Shown: positions 1 through 12,472, numbered from the stretch's first letter. The stretch is 64,000 nucleotides of DNA from Clavaria fumosa (GCA_951802425.1 OX637806.1:1550001-1614000), one strand, 5' to 3'. Made by a program: numbers and translations. Notes: generated from the letters alone by a model not told the origin.

Positions 1-1
1 A

Positions 2-3000
2 AAAGGGAAGGGTGGAAAGCGAACCGACGGCAGGAACGCAGCCCAAGACGATGACGACGACCTAGAGGCTTTCTCAGCTCAGATCATCAATGACAAAGAA
101 GAACCCTTACGAGACAACGAACAGCAAGCGGCGCTAGCAGAAGGGGAAGGATCAGGAATGAGCACGTACATGGACGACACTGACCTATACGACTCAGGAG
201 CATCATGACACATGAGCGCTCAACAACAAAGCTACAAGAACTTTGAGAAGATCCAACTGAAAGCGATCCGTGCGGCCGACAAACGAACGTTTCAAGCGAC
301 TGGGAAAGGTGACATGATGGTCATCATCCCGAATGGCGAAAAACAAACTGCAATAACACTGAAAGACGTACTGTATTGCCCTGGAATCGGCCCCACACTC
401 GTATCCATATCCGCACTGGCCAAAGACGGCTACACCGTCATATTCCAAGGGACGACGTGTCGCATATTCAACCTAAAGAAAGAGGTAATCGGACGAATAG
501 AAGTTGACAATGGGCTGTATAGTAAACCACGTCAATACCGCAGCGGCAGCAGCAGAGGATGACGAGACACTCACCCTAGATCAACTTCACCGACGACTAG
601 GACACGTAGCACCCGCGGCAGCGAAGAAGGCAGTGGACAAGGGGTGGATAACGGGCATAAAATTACGTGCGACGGACGAAACGATCATCTGCGAATCATG
701 TGAACATGCAAAGATGACTCAAAAAGAAATAAAGTCCGTACACGAAAGACCACGAGCGGAGAAGTTCGGCGAACTAGTCCACTCCGACCTGTGGGGACCA
801 GCACCAGTCGAAACAAGGACAAAGAAAGTCTACTATGTGTCATTCACAGACGACTATACGAGGTGGACACGATTAACACTGCTAAGGAAGAAAGGAGAAA
901 CGTTTGACGCTTACAAACAATACGCAGCCTGGATGCGAACTCAACACGGCGTCAAGACGATCAAAGGGCTCATCAGCGACCGTGGAGGGGAGTACATGAG
1001 CGATGAACTGCAAGCTTACCTAGCAGAGCAAGGCATGGCACACTACCCGACCGTACATGATACGCCCGAGTACAACAGAGTATCCGAACGACTAAACAGA
1101 ATGGTTATCGAGAGAACAAGGGCGGTACTTCACGCAAGCTGACTTCCCAGCTTCCTATGGGGCGAAGCAGTCAGACCTATCATATGGTTAAAGAATTGAA
1201 CACCTACGAAGGGAGTAACGGAAGGAAAAACACCGCATGAAATGTTGTACAAGACGAAGCCGACGCTTAAGGGGGTGCACAAGTGGGGAGAAAAGGTTTG
1301 GGTCCATGTTACAGGCAATAACAAGCTGCAGGCGCGAGGAGTACCGGCGAGGTGGCTAGGATATGATGAAGAAATGAACGCTCACCGAATCTACTGGCCT
1401 GAGAAAAAGACCGTCAGCGTTAAGCGAAGCGTCAAGTTCCACGACACTCAAAATGATGACATCGGCGGTATTGAACTTGTACAGGCAGGACAAAACGGGG
1501 GTGAAAGAGAATCAGACCCAGTATCGACGCCAGAACTCGGGAACGCACCTGGAACAGGAGAAACTCATGCAGAGGACCACTCCGAACCAGAACCACTCAC
1601 GAGAGACCCTCTAGGAGAAGACTTCGAAGGACGAATCGAAACGGAACGACCGCAGAGAATGCGAAGACCATCGCAGCATATAAGAAGACTGAAAAGCGGA
1701 GAAGAGACGATTGACGGATGTGTTGGAAGAATGCAAAGAATCCCAGGGCTGTCAACGCTAGACGAACATGAGGCAGGCACAACCGCAGAGGAAACAATAG
1801 AGATTCACACAATGGTTGCTGCCGTAGCCGATGCCGAAGGTCTAGACCCACAGTCCCTGAAAGAAGCCAAGACCCGGCCTGACTGGCCTCGCTGGCTCGA
1901 CGCGATACGAACCGAAATAGAAAATTTGAAACAAGCAGGGACCTGGGAAGTCATGCGATGACCGAAAGACAGCAACATAGTAGGGAGCAAATGGGTACTA
2001 CAAATAAAGAAGGATGAGAATGGCGAAATTGAAAGATACAAGGCGCGACTAGTGGCGAAGGGATATACTCAAGTCTACGGTGAAGACTACTATGAGACGT
2101 TCGCGCCCGTCGCGCAGTTGGCCGCCATCCGAACGATTCTGGCGATAGCTGGGCGAAACGGATGGATAATCGAGATGTTCGACTTCCACAGCACATTCCT
2201 AAATGGCATCCTCGATGACAATGAGAAGATCTACATGGAGCTACCTGAGGAATTTGAGGAAGCAGACCTGACCAAGTACTGCGTACGACTGAGGAAGACG
2301 ATATACAGCCTAAAGCAAGCCGGACGACGTTGGTATCAAACCATGAACGAGATGATGAAGGAAATAGGACTCACCCGATGCGCGAGCGACCCCGCAGTCT
2401 TCTATCTGCATAGAGGGGACAGCATGCTGGTCCTGGCCGTTCATGTCGACGACTGCACCATCGCAGGAAACTCAAAGGCATTAATTGAACATTATAAGGC
2501 CGAAATGGGGCGGAGATTCACCTTGAAAGACCTGGGGCCTGCGAAATGGCTGCTAGGAATAAAGATAACGAGGGACTACGAAGCAGGGACGATTGCGCTG
2601 TCGCAGATGGCGTACATCGAATCAATCCTGCGCAAGTACAATTTTGAAGACAATAAACCGCTGTCCATACCGATGGACCCCACTGCGAGGTACACAAAGG
2701 ATCAGTGCCCGCAAAACATCAAAGAGAAAGCAGAAATGAAGAACGTACCCTACCGCGAAGCCGTCGGATCGCTAATGTACTGCGCTGTGGCGACCCGACC
2801 GGACATCGCGTTTCCCATTGCCCTGCTGGCCCGGTTCGTCGACAACCCTGGCCAAGTGCATTGGGAAGCTGTGAAGAGAATATTCAGGTATCTTATAGGG
2901 ACGAAGAACTGGGAACTAACCTACGGAGGTGAGAGAAAAGGATTAGAGGGTTTTACCGACGCAGATGGCGCCACACAAGACCACCGCCACGCAATTTCTG

Positions 3001-3413
3001 GTCATGTGTTCCTTATCGATGGCGGCGCGGTATCCTGGCTCTCGAAGAAACAAGAATTAGTGACGCTTTCGACGGCAGAAGCAGAGTACGTAGCAGCGAC
3101 GCACGCAGCGAAGGAGGCGCTCTGGCTTCGACAGTTCATCGGCGAGGTATTCCGACCACTCAACAAGCCGATAACAATCTGGAGCGACTCACTCCCAGCA
3201 ATCACGCTCGCGAGCGATGCAGACGGCTCGTTCCATGCGCGAACCAAGCATATCGACCTTCGCTACCACTTCATACGTTACACTGTGCAAGAAGGCAAGA
3301 TCAGACTCATCTATTGCCCCACAGATGACATGGTAGCCGATACACTGACGAAGGTGTTACCGAGCTTGAAGGCGAAGCATTTCGCACGCGCACTCGGACT
3401 TCGTGGACCTTGA
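2..3413 (+). pseudogene. Copia-1 Gag-Pol polyprotein remnant
   Basis: This encodes the copia polyprotein, which cuts itself, copies the element RNA and integrates the cDNA. The protease motif LYDSGAS lies at about 185-205 and is followed at once by TGA (206-208). The gag-pre-integrase zinc region (LHRRLGH ... CESC) and the integrase core (DLWGP, SDRGGEY, VSERLNR) run to 1139, so all three acidic residues are present. RT carries VHVDD near 2445. RNase H carries FTDAD, STAEAEY and TKHIDLRYHF. Damage: in-frame TGA at 206, 1140, 1197 and 1959, and one frameshift at about 515-530. All four stops lie where arginine or glycine is expected. Apart from the frameshift, 504-3413 stays in a single frame, so the decay is recent. 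Confidence 0.92.
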
Positions 3414-3421
3414 AGGGGGTA

Positions 3422-3664
3422 TGTTGGAGTATTCAAGGATTATGAAGATCCGTCCAATGTATAACTTGTACTACTAGCAACTGTAACTAACTTATAGCAC
3501 GTTGCGTTCATACGAGATAGTGTAGAACAGATGCTTAGATAAGCAACGACTGTAGCATAGGGATTGTACACATCATTGTAGCACGACCACCGTCACATCA
3601 CCATACACAAGCACATAACTACGGAGGATGTATATAAGGACAGTAAAGTACGAATAGCATCTCC
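3422..3664 (+). repeat. Copia-1 3' LTR (right end uncertain)
   Basis: The LTR starts TGTTGGAGTATTC directly after a G-rich polypurine tract. A TATA-like box (TATATAAGGA) lies at 3631-3640, as expected for an LTR promoter. The hAT relic begins about 20 bases downstream. The 3' boundary is therefore a guess, made from where the next recognisable element starts. Confidence 0.7.
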
Positions 3665-3683
3665 TGTCACCTCCCAGTCGGTT

Positions 3684-4450
3684 GTGATTTGCCATACCTG
3701 GTGCTCTCAATTGGGAAATACTACAACCACTTCAATGAGAAGCCCGCATATAATCTAGCATTGGGTTCGTCCCTTTCTGTGGATGATTCAGAACTGCTCA
3801 TGCAATTACAGTACTGCATCCCTATTACAAGCTCGACTACATCAAGCTTGCCTGGGGTAGACCCGAAGAGCAAAAGGCTGAAATTGCTGCAGGCAATGTG
3901 AACGCAAAAAATTGGCATGCGGAGGCCGAAACTATAGTTGAGGAAGCGGTATGTTACACATCCATGCCTTTCACCGAGCCATGCCTTATGCTCATGCAGA
4001 TGAGCACATATCATGCCCTAAATCTGCACTCTCTTGATACCCCAGCTCCAACTCCAACACAATCAACAGACCGATATTGTGGAGTGGTGGGGGGTATGTT
4101 GTTGATTTATATATTGATCACCTAAATTGCTAATGAACTCACAAGAATCATACGAAGACCTATCCCACCCTCGCAAGAATTGCACTCGGCATTCTCCCAG
4201 TCCAAGCCTCGTCTGTTCCCTGTGAACGCCTATTCTTGGAGGGCAAGCAAACTGCCACTGATCACCGGTCTCACCTAGGTGCAAATCGATTTGAGGAGCT
4301 TCAGATGCTTAAACATGACTGGAAGCGGTCGCTCTCAGACCTCGCAGCATGGTAGAAGAGGTTCTCTTGGAGGAGTTTATTGAGATACTTGATGCTGAAA
4401 AAGCGGATGCGGAGTAGAATGCGGCTGAAGACGAGATTGAAGATGCATAA
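3684..4450 (+). pseudogene. hAT-family transposase, C-terminal relic
   Basis: Fragments of a basidiomycete hAT transposase are readable in several frames. About 3715-3765 gives KYYNHFNEKPAYNLAL. About 3813-3945 gives LHPYYKLDYIKLAWG and then NVNAKNWHAEAE. From 4152 to the TAG at 4353 comes the hAT C-terminal dimerisation region, with TLARIALGILPVQASSVPCE and a following RFEELQMLKHDW. An acidic tail (EEVLLEEFIEILD) continues in another frame to TAA at 4448-4450. Frameshifts and lost sequence make it non-functional. The N-terminal zinc finger and most of the catalytic region are absent. The family is well supported; the exact limits are not. Confidence 0.8.
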
Positions 4451-4908
4451 ATTTAGCGCTGATAGTCAGTAGAACGAGTGCAGAAGAAATGCGATGAGCT
4501 GACTTGACAAGATCAGTGTGAACCTCGGCTCGGGGCTTTGTGCAATGCAATAATCTCACAATGCAACGCTGCGTCTTTGCAATGGCTACCTCCCACCTCC
4601 ACCCTTTCGCACCACTAGGCACTGTCTCCCTCTTATGGAACACCTTCTTCGCCCGCCTTCTCCTCAGCAACATGTTTTCCCCTTAAATGATCATTAGCAC
4701 CATGCTTATATCAGGTGGAGTGGTATTAATTGCTGTCTTTGGCATTGTACCCAAACCTACCTGTTCGCTTGAAGACTTAGCTCACCACCAAACCACAACT
4801 GACAACTCACGGATTCTATCATACTCAGTCCAACATCATCCACTGGCAGATGGTGTATGTCTCGGTTGTGGGGATGAGAAGATTTTTCGGATTTGAGTTT
4901 GGGAATGG
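4451..4908. other. Spacer between hAT relic and Gyp-A1
   Basis: I see no coding pattern here. It may hold the 3' untranslated end of the hAT relic. The last five bases before Gyp-A1 (TTGGA, 4909-4913) are its target-site duplication. Confidence 0.5.
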
Positions 4909-4913
4909 TTGGA

Positions 4914-5204
4914 TGTTAGGATCGCTTATGTAAGCCATCCCAAAGTGCAGTTGTGGAGAAACTGGGGAGGGTTGTTGGAAGGTCACATGACCTGTGGCTG
5001 GGTCAGATTATGTAATCATGTAAGATCACATGACCTGGGGCTTGGGCGCATCACGTGATCCGAGGGTCCGAGCGTGGGAACGCTGGCAAGTGCCGAAGCA
5101 TTCACTATAAGTACTTTTGCTTTTCCTTTTTTGTACTCTTTTCCCCTTATCTTAGTATTGTCGTCATGACCTTATGCTTAAGTTGTGTGAGACCCAGTCT
5201 GATA
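4914..5204 (+). repeat. Gyp-A1 5' LTR
   Basis: This is a 291-bp LTR matching 12473-12763. Its end (CTGATA) is fixed by the TTGGA duplication after the 3' copy. Six of the seven differences from the 3' LTR are CpG to TpG or CpA changes. It contains three TCACRTGA palindromes, a TATA-like box and a putative R start. Confidence 0.95.
4983..5110 (+). promoter_or_regulatory. Gyp-A1 LTR promoter: three TCACRTGA boxes and TATA
   Basis: There are three palindromic E-box-like sites: TCACATGA at 4983-4990, TCACATGA at 5026-5033 and TCACGTGA at 5051-5058. A TATAA follows at 5106-5110. The putative transcript start at 5149 lies 43 bases after the TATA box. The Gyp-A2 LTR has the same three-box layout and the same 43-base TATA spacing. 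TCACGTGA is the classic binding site of bHLH factors (Cbf1/USF/SREBP type); that such a factor acts here is inference. Confidence 0.6.
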
Positions 5205-5205
5205 T

Positions 5206-5216
5206 AATACTAAGAT
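5206..5216 (+). other. Gyp-A1 self-priming primer-binding site
   Basis: AATACTAAGAT, one base after the 5' LTR, is the exact reverse complement of ATCTTAGTATT at 5149-5159 in the LTR. Eleven nucleotides is the length known for Tf1 self-priming, in which the 5' end of the mRNA anneals to the primer site. Gyp-A2 has the same pairing with a compensatory base change. Confidence 0.85.
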
Positions 5217-5775
5217 CTGCCTGTCCGCCCTAGCCCTGTGTCCTAACCTGGCTAGCCTGGACCCTTGATTTCAAACTGTGACACGTTGTCACAGCTCAGC
5301 CCCTATCATCCTCTTCTCCTTTACCCTGCCCATGGTGTGTAACAGAACCGCGCAAAATTTTTACTGTGTGTAGATACACGTGACCAGACCAGGAGGAAGT
5401 CAACTGTGACCCTCCCCAAGTGATACCAAGTGCCCAAGGCCTGGAACTTTGTTTTACAGCTACATACCAGTGAATCGTGTAGTGTACAGGGCAAGGAAAG
5501 GCCCCTACATAGTCTTTCTGTAGTTTCCTGGTCCAGTGGACAGGGCCCTTGCTCTGTGACCAGTGTCAGAAGGGTGCACGGGCAACTCATTAGGAGTTGT
5601 GGAGCGACCACCTGGGACACCATTTGGGCCCCACGTTAACAAAAGTTTCATAGAATAAGAGTTCTATAGGTACATAAGTACACAGAAGAGCAGCCTAAGA
5701 GGACAGGACTGTTAAGAGATCGAAGAAATCCTGAGTGCCCAAGGCCTGGAACTTTATTTACAGCATCCAGGGCCT
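5217..5775 (+). other. Gyp-A1 leader (untranslated)
   Basis: This non-coding leader lies between the primer site and gag. It contains two copies of GTGCCCAAGGCCTGGAACTT (about 5431 and 5733), each followed by a T-rich stretch ending in ACAGC. The Gyp-A2 leader has the same pair (about 19824, and about 20109 in a slightly altered form). They could be alternative 3' splice sites or an RNA-structural repeat. Confidence 0.5.
5276..5294 (+). other. Leader hairpin of Gyp-A1
   Basis: CTGTGACA-CGT-TGTCACAG forms a perfect 8-bp stem with a 3-base loop, 60 bases after the primer site. Gyp-A2 keeps the stem at 19669-19687 with a different loop (CAC). It may be a packaging or priming structure; that role is inferred. 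Confidence 0.55.
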
Positions 5776-8700
5776 GTGATGGCAGACCATGTCACCCCAC
5801 CTGTAGCCCAACCTATGAGGCTTGACCTATCTGTTGCCCCCTTTGATGGGCAGAAAAGGAACTTCCGTACGTTCCTCCGATCCCTTCGCCTCCTGTTTAT
5901 GGCGAACCCGACTGTCTATGCTGTGGACCTGGTGAAGGTCCTTTTTGCTCTGAGCAAAATTACTGGAGAAGGATTCACTGCAGAGTGGGCGAATATGAAG
6001 GCGGAAGAGATCCTGGGTAGTGGCAAGGCCGGAACCTGGGCAGAGTTTGTGGAGGAGATGAAGTGCGCATTCGATGACCCAAATGACCGTGCGACTGCCC
6101 TTGCCGATATTGCAGGGCTGAAACAGGGTGCCATGACAGCACCAGAGTTCTTCGTGAAATTCGAGACACTGTTCCGACAGGTGAAGTTGAGTGCAGAGAA
6201 GGACTCAGGAATCCTAGTCCATTGGCTGGAGTTGAACCTGAGTAGGAGGTTGGTGGAGAGAATCTATGGTGTCTCCCCGATGCCAGAGACATATGGAGAA
6301 TGGAAGGTGCTGGCTGAGAGGCTTGATGCCCAGCAAAGGCGACTGGATGGGATACTCACAGAACGGACACTGTGACCCACTGTGACCCCCGTGCAACCCA
6401 CCGCGACCCTACCACGACCTGCCGTGACCATTTCGCAACCTCTTGTGACCCCTCTGCTGTGTACTCCAGATGTGGCCATGGCCCGAGGATGGGCCCCTGC
6501 TGATGAGAGATGTTGTTTCCAATGCCACCAGACTGGCCATGCTGTCCATTTCTGCCCCCTGCCTGATATGCGTCTGCAGGTCCCAAGGGCCCAAACCCGG
6601 GCAGCACCATGTGCCCCCCAAATGGCGGAGGGATATGAGAAAGAGATTGCATGGCTCCGAGCCTGCATTAAGCTGTGTGAGAGAGAGAGGAGGACTCCCA
6701 CTGGGGAGAAGAAGTGTGCCAGCCCCCTTTCCGTCCCTGTGCCTGCTGCAAGTATACCCCAATATACTATCTTGCAGCAGAGACATACCCGAATTGGGGC
6801 TGAGGTGAAGGAGGAAGTGAGACTGGCAGAGTGCCTAACCAGAGTGTGGCCAGAAGTGCAGAAACATGTGCCACAAGAGCTAGCCATCCAGGTGCACTTG
6901 GAGGCTTTCAGCACTGGCAAAGGGACCACAATGAAGGCCCTTGTCGACTCAGGGTGCACCAACTGCTTCATGGATTTGGAGTGGGCGAAAGGAGTGGGAC
7001 TGGAGCCATCTCTCCTGCTGAACCCAATCACCATGTATAATGTGGATGGGACACAGAACAGGAATGGAAAGGTCCAGTATGGGATAGAGGTGCTGGTGAG
7101 AGTTGGTGACCACCAGGAGCAGATCCACTTTCTGCTGGGAAAGACCCAGTCCCACAAGGTCATCCTTGGGCATGACTGGCTCAAGCGGCATAACCCAGAT
7201 ATCGACTGGCAGAAGGCAGAGCTGAGCCCTACCTGCTGCCCCCCACAGTGTTCCCCATCCCCTCGAGCCCCTGCACCCCTGAAAACGAGTACCCTCGCAT
7301 CCACGAGTATTCTGGACACCCGTTTTCCCAACTCTGGCCCTACCCCCGATTGGCCCAGCCACTACCCTTTGGTGTTTAGTGAAGCAAAGTGGGATGAACT
7401 TCCCCGCTCCCGACCAGACTTCGATATTAAGATCGAGTTCAAAAAGGACCCTGAGCACCTCTCCTCCAAGCTGTATTCTTTGACACGGCAGGAGATGGTG
7501 GAGATGAACCGTTGGGTGGATGAGCAGCTTGCTTCTGGACAAATCTGGCCCTCGAAATCCCCGAATGCCAGCCCCTTCTTCTTCAAACATGAGAAGGACA
7601 AACTGCGGCCAATCATTGACTACTCAAGGCTGAATGCACACCTGATCAAGGACAAGTACCCCCTCCCCTGCATCTGAGACACAGTGGATGTGCTTAAAGG
7701 AGCGTCAATCTACTCTAAGATTGATGCAAAGGGAGGTTTCCCATCTATGCAGGTCTGGCCCAAGCACCAGCACCGCTGCGCCTTCCTGACACCCCATGGA
7801 CTCTTCGAACCAGCTGTCATGTGGTTTGGACTGCAGAATGCCCCTGCTACCTTCCAACGCTTCATGAATCATGTGTTGAGGGAGGAGATTGCAGGAGGAT
7901 ATGTGAGGGCCTATGTGGATGATGTCATTGTGTTTGCAGAGGACTTGGCTACACACTGGTACTGGATGGATCGGGTCTTGAGGAAGTTTGGAGAGAATGG
8001 GTTGTGTCTCAAACTCAGTAAATGCGAGTTTGAGAAGAGTGAGATCATCTTCCTGGGGATGAAGATCTCCCACAACAGACTAGAGCATGATCTGGCCAAG
8101 GGTGCGGCAGTCCGAGATTGGCCACATCCTAAGAATGTGAAGGATGTCCAGAGGTTCAATGGGATGCTGAACTACCTCCGCCGGCACATCCCGAATCTTT
8201 CTGCCCAGGCAAAGCCACTCTTCCAGCTGACTGGGAATGTTCCGTGGAAATGGGAGGAGGAGGAGAAAGCAGCCTTCCGAGATCTCCGCCAGGCACTCAT
8301 ATCGGCCCCGGTCTTGGCTCTGCCTCAGGACAAAGGGAGATGGAAGGTAGAGACAGATGCAAGCAACCTGGCAACTGGTGGAGTGCTCTCGCAGCAGCAG
8401 ACAGATGGAACCTGGAGAGTTGTTGACTATATCTCCAAGGCCCTCACTGCAGCTGAGAAGAACTACGATGTGTATGACAAGGAGTTCTTGGCTGTGATTC
8501 GGGCACTTCGTGAGTGGCAAGCATACCTCATTGGAGCAGAGGAGATGATCGAGATCTGGACAGACCATGCAAACCTCCAGTACTTCCGGAAGCCCCAGAA
8601 GTTGAAGCCAAGGCAGGTTCGTTGGGTTGGAGAGCTCCAGTGCTTTGACTTTGAGATAAAGTATCGCACTGGCAAGTCAAATACAAAGGCAGATGCACTC

Positions 8701-11700
8701 TCCCGGAGACCGGACTATGGAGAGATGGTGGAGGAGGATGCACCAGTGCAGGTTTTCCCAGAAACAGAAGTCCGTGTGTCATTCACATCGGAAATGGAGA
8801 CGCTACTCCAGAAAAATAGCGCAGTACACATACAGAAGCCGGAGGAGCTTGATGATGAGTGGACACGAGATCGTGCTGGACTCTGGCGAAAGGGGATAGT
8901 CACTTGGGTCCCCCTAGGAGCTCGTGAGGCCGTTCTCGAGTTTGAGCATGACCTCCCCGCTGCTGGACACCCTGGGCCCCAGAAGTTGAGAGCAGCACTA
9001 GTGAAGGGTTATTGGTGGCCGGACATGGTAAAAGATGCGGATCGGTATGCCCAGGGGTGTGAGACATGCCAGCAGACGAAGCCTGACTGTACCAAGCGTG
9101 CTGCCCCACTGCACCCCCATCTGGTGCCTGATGGTCCCTGGTCGGTGATCTCATGGGACATAGTCGGTCCCCTCCCCCTCTCCCGTGGACATAATGCCAT
9201 CCTTGCTATTGTCGACAAATTCACGAATCGGACACTGCTCGAAGCGATCGGGCTCGACCTCACAGGACTTGGAGCGGCGCGTCTCCTCCGGGATCGAGTG
9301 TTTCGTGACCATGGAGTCCCTCACAAGGTTGTGAGTGACCGGGGGTCCCAGTTCGTGTCCCGCTTCATGAAGGAGTTCTACTCCATGATCTGGGTAAAGG
9401 CAAATCCAAGTACTGCCTTTCATCTGCAGACTGATGGACAGACAGAACGGGCGAACCAGGAGATGGAGATCTATCTCCGGGCTTACATGGACCATCTCCA
9501 GGATGACTGGGCTGAATGGTTGTCCACTGCGGAGTTTGCTCTTAATAATCGTGAGCACTCAGCGACAGGACAGACACCTTTCTTCCTCAATTATGGACGA
9601 CACCCATGGAATGGGGGGCTCCGGCCACCTTCTGAGGTGAACCCGGCGGCGGACGAGTGGATGGCTAAGCTCACGGAGTCCTGAAGAGCAGCCAAGGAGG
9701 CAATGGAGAAAGCAGTGGCAGTGATGAAGAAGAGCTACAATAAGGGGAAACGCCCAAGTCGGGAGTACTCTGAGGGAGATCTGGTCTGGCTGGATACTAG
9801 AAACTTGAAGATGGACCGGCCCTGTAAAAAGCTTGACAACAAGAGAGCAGGCCCCTTTGCAGTTGAGGAGAAGGTGGGACCTGCTGGGTATCGCCTCAAG
9901 CTCCCTCGGGCCTGGCGCATCCATTGGGTCTTCAATGAGTTGCTGTTAGGGATGGGAGTAATCCCATAGTCAGAGTGCAGAGTATCTGGTGCATAGCCTA
10001 CAATCATCCACCATTGTGGCTAGTCATCAGTGGAACCTCTTGGAACACAGTTCTATGTTCTAAGATAAGTGGTTTGGGAGAAGCATTAGCAATGGTGCTT
10101 CATTGACAAAGCACATTACCTGCCACATCCCTCTGTATTGCCTATAGGATCACTCTTATGTCACCAGAGTGATTCTGTGGTTCTAGGTGATCTCTGACAA
10201 GTCCCATTGACAGAATAATTCCTTACTCTTATTGTGGATAAGAGTAAATATGCAAACATTACACAAAGCTATGCAAATCTCATTGCATAATTGCATAGGC
10301 ATATAAAGGATATATTGTAAGGATGTCATGTTAATACTTTCAGGGTTTCAGTATGTATGCCCCTCAAAGTGGAGACATTGCATGTAGCATCCCTATAGTC
10401 AAATCATTATATCCACCTATGAAACTGTTCTATTGTACCATGTAGCATATAGGTGTATGCCTACATTTATTGTCTATATGTGTACAAAGTTTCATGGGGA
10501 AGCAATAGGAACTGGCTGAGATATTTACAAGAGGAGTTATTGTAAATATTACACCAAAAATGCGAACTGTTATAGCATGCCAAGTTCCTATTCAACTATT
10601 CTGCATATAATATCAAACTATAGCTATATTTTATCTCTACCCATGTGCAAAGTTTCATGAAGATTGGTTGAGAACTCATGGAGTTATTCACAGTTTGGTA
10701 AAACTTGTTGACAGTCAAAGTGCTGTACTTGCCTAGTTGGGACGGTCATCCAAAGTCTTGGTCATCCATCCATCCTAAAGGGGGATGTGTTTCACAGGGA
10801 AGAAATTATTACTTAAGCAGGAGTGCTTAGATAATTGTTTATCCCTGTTATATCCCAAGGGCAAAGCCCTCTAGAGCCAAAATACCTTTTAGGGATGCAG
10901 AGAGCAAGCCAGAGCGACAGAATTGCCTAATTAGGAAGGTTTAAGCGGAGTTTGAACTTTAAAATCAAACCTTCGGTTTTGAAGACTCTTTCCAGACTGA
11001 CTCAGAGGCCCACACACTGATTGGGAATACCTAATAATGGTTTTACTGTATCAGGCCAATGCACAGCCTCCTCTGAGTCACTCCAGCACAGTCTAAACTG
11101 TTTTGGATAAACCCAAATAAGGGAAATGACTCCATCTGACTCATTCTGACTCATTCTCTCAAAACCTCGAACTGGGAAGGAGATAAAAATAGTAAATACA
11201 TATATGGCAAGAATACATGCCTTATGCGATTATTTGAGTATTTTAATATGATTTTATATGCATTACTTGTCCATGTATCTCGAAATTACTGTATTTAGTA
11301 GATAGCTTGAAAACAATATAAATAGGGCACTGAAAGACATGTTCAGCAGCACCTACTTGACCCCAGAAACTGCCTGATCACCTTAGTAAGCTGAAGCTAA
11401 GAGCCAGCATCACTCCATAAGGAGTTATGAATATATTTGTCCCACTGATGTCTGAATACCAGTGTGGACAAATAACTGATTATCTCATCAATGCCTTAGG
11501 CTGGTGCGATGATTTGATTATGTAAGCGTAGCCAGGCTATAGGGCTAGTGACTGAGTATCTAGTCACGCCGAAAGCTTACGTAATGCATGTGCAACGAAT
11601 ATTTTCGTGCTTAGGTAATTTTACTGTGTTGTAACTGATGTTTTACTTTGTATTACAGGTATTAGATATAAATGTTTTATATCTAAGGAAGTAATAGGAA

Positions 11701-12461
11701 TTAGGTTAAGGTGTAAGAGAGTGAAAGAGAGATAGGATAGAGAGGGTATCAGAGATTTAATGTTGGAAGAATCTCCTATCCCATTGGAGAGATATGAATA
11801 TTGTCATAGTACAGTATTCATATGAATAGACTTAAGTATTTAATAACTCATTATTGGTTGAATATTAAAGCAAGGTGTAAGAGGATGAAATAGTCGAGAT
11901 GACTATGGGGATCCTTTGGTCAATTACCCTTGTTTGAGATATTGATGCTTGAGTCACTATAGAATATTTCTATTTGCTGCCCACATTAGCAATGCCTTGT
12001 AGACAATATTAAGGTTATCTTAGTATCTGTTTACAGGAAGGTGTGCAACCAGAAGCTCAATTGGGACATTGAGCTTGCCTAGTAATAATATTTGAGGTTC
12101 CTATTAGGGTTAACTTCAGTTTCCCTTACTTAAATATTATTATTCACAGGTAGCAAACCTGGTTCCATAACAGTTGCTGTTGACACCATACCACCCCCCT
12201 TCCTTCCCTTCTCAGAACCTGCCTCCCCCTCCGCCCCCTACGATTGATGATGACCACCTGGAGTATGATGTGGAGGCAATCCTTGATGTTAAGAAGGTGG
12301 GGCGTGGAGTGAGATACCTGGTGAAGTGGTTGGGATACCCTGTAGAGGAGAACACTTGGGAGCCACGACAGAACCTCACCAATGTGGCACTGCTTCTCCG
12401 GGACTTCTTCCTTGCTCACCCTGACAAGGCCAAGCTAGCTGGTCGGGATGCCCAGCCTTAA
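5776..12461 (+). pseudogene. Gyp-A1 Gag-Pol polyprotein, three TGA stops and one insertion
   Basis: One frame runs from the ATG at 5776 to the end of integrase at about 9946, and resumes after the insertion at about 12178-12461. Gag is 5776-6372. The zinc knuckle CFQCHQTGHAVHFC is near 6515. The protease has LVDSGCTN near 6940 and ILGHDWL near 7165. RT has AYVDDVIVF near 7912 and is followed by RNase H. The integrase has an H/C zinc region ending CETC, then a core with SWDIVGP, SDRGSQF and QTERANQE. The chromodomain (12240-12410, with YLVKWLGYPVEENTWEP) ends at TAA 12459. Stops: TGA at 6373, 7675 and 9682. Apart from these and the insertion the frame is clean, so the copy died recently. Confidence 0.94.
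9939..12177. mobile_element. 2.2-kb non-coding LTR-type insertion in Gyp-A1
   Basis: The insertion (9944-12172, 2,229 bp) begins TGTTAGGG and ends CCATAACA, a near-perfect inverted terminus of LTR type. It is flanked by the 5-bp duplication GTTGC (9939-9943 and 12173-12177). Removing it with one duplication restores the Gyp-A1 frame into the chromodomain. It has no long ORF. A purine tract at about 10778-10786 is followed by TGTGTTTCACAGG. A TATA-like TATAAATAGG lies near 11318, and several intron-like GT...AG stretches lie towards the right end. It could be a very long solo LTR or a small non-autonomous LTR element with diverged ends. Confidence 0.75.
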
Positions 12462-12472
12462 GAGGGGGGTGA

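Larger units (their letters stand above)
1..3664 (+). mobile_element. Copia-1: Ty1/copia LTR retrotransposon, 5' part outside the window
   Basis: The order protease, integrase, reverse transcriptase, RNase H is the Ty1/copia order, since integrase precedes RT. The reading frame is open from base 2, so gag and the 5' LTR lie left of the window. A purine-rich tract (about 3412-3419) follows the stop codon and leads into an LTR starting TGTTGG at 3422. The right limit is uncertain because no second LTR is available for comparison. The element is decayed and cannot be active as read. Confidence 0.93.

Noticed and set aside
10480..10720. CAAAGTTTCATG repeats as a group I intron or ribozyme
   Set aside because: The two phrases are only an imperfect direct repeat, and no conserved ribozyme core elements could be identified by eye.
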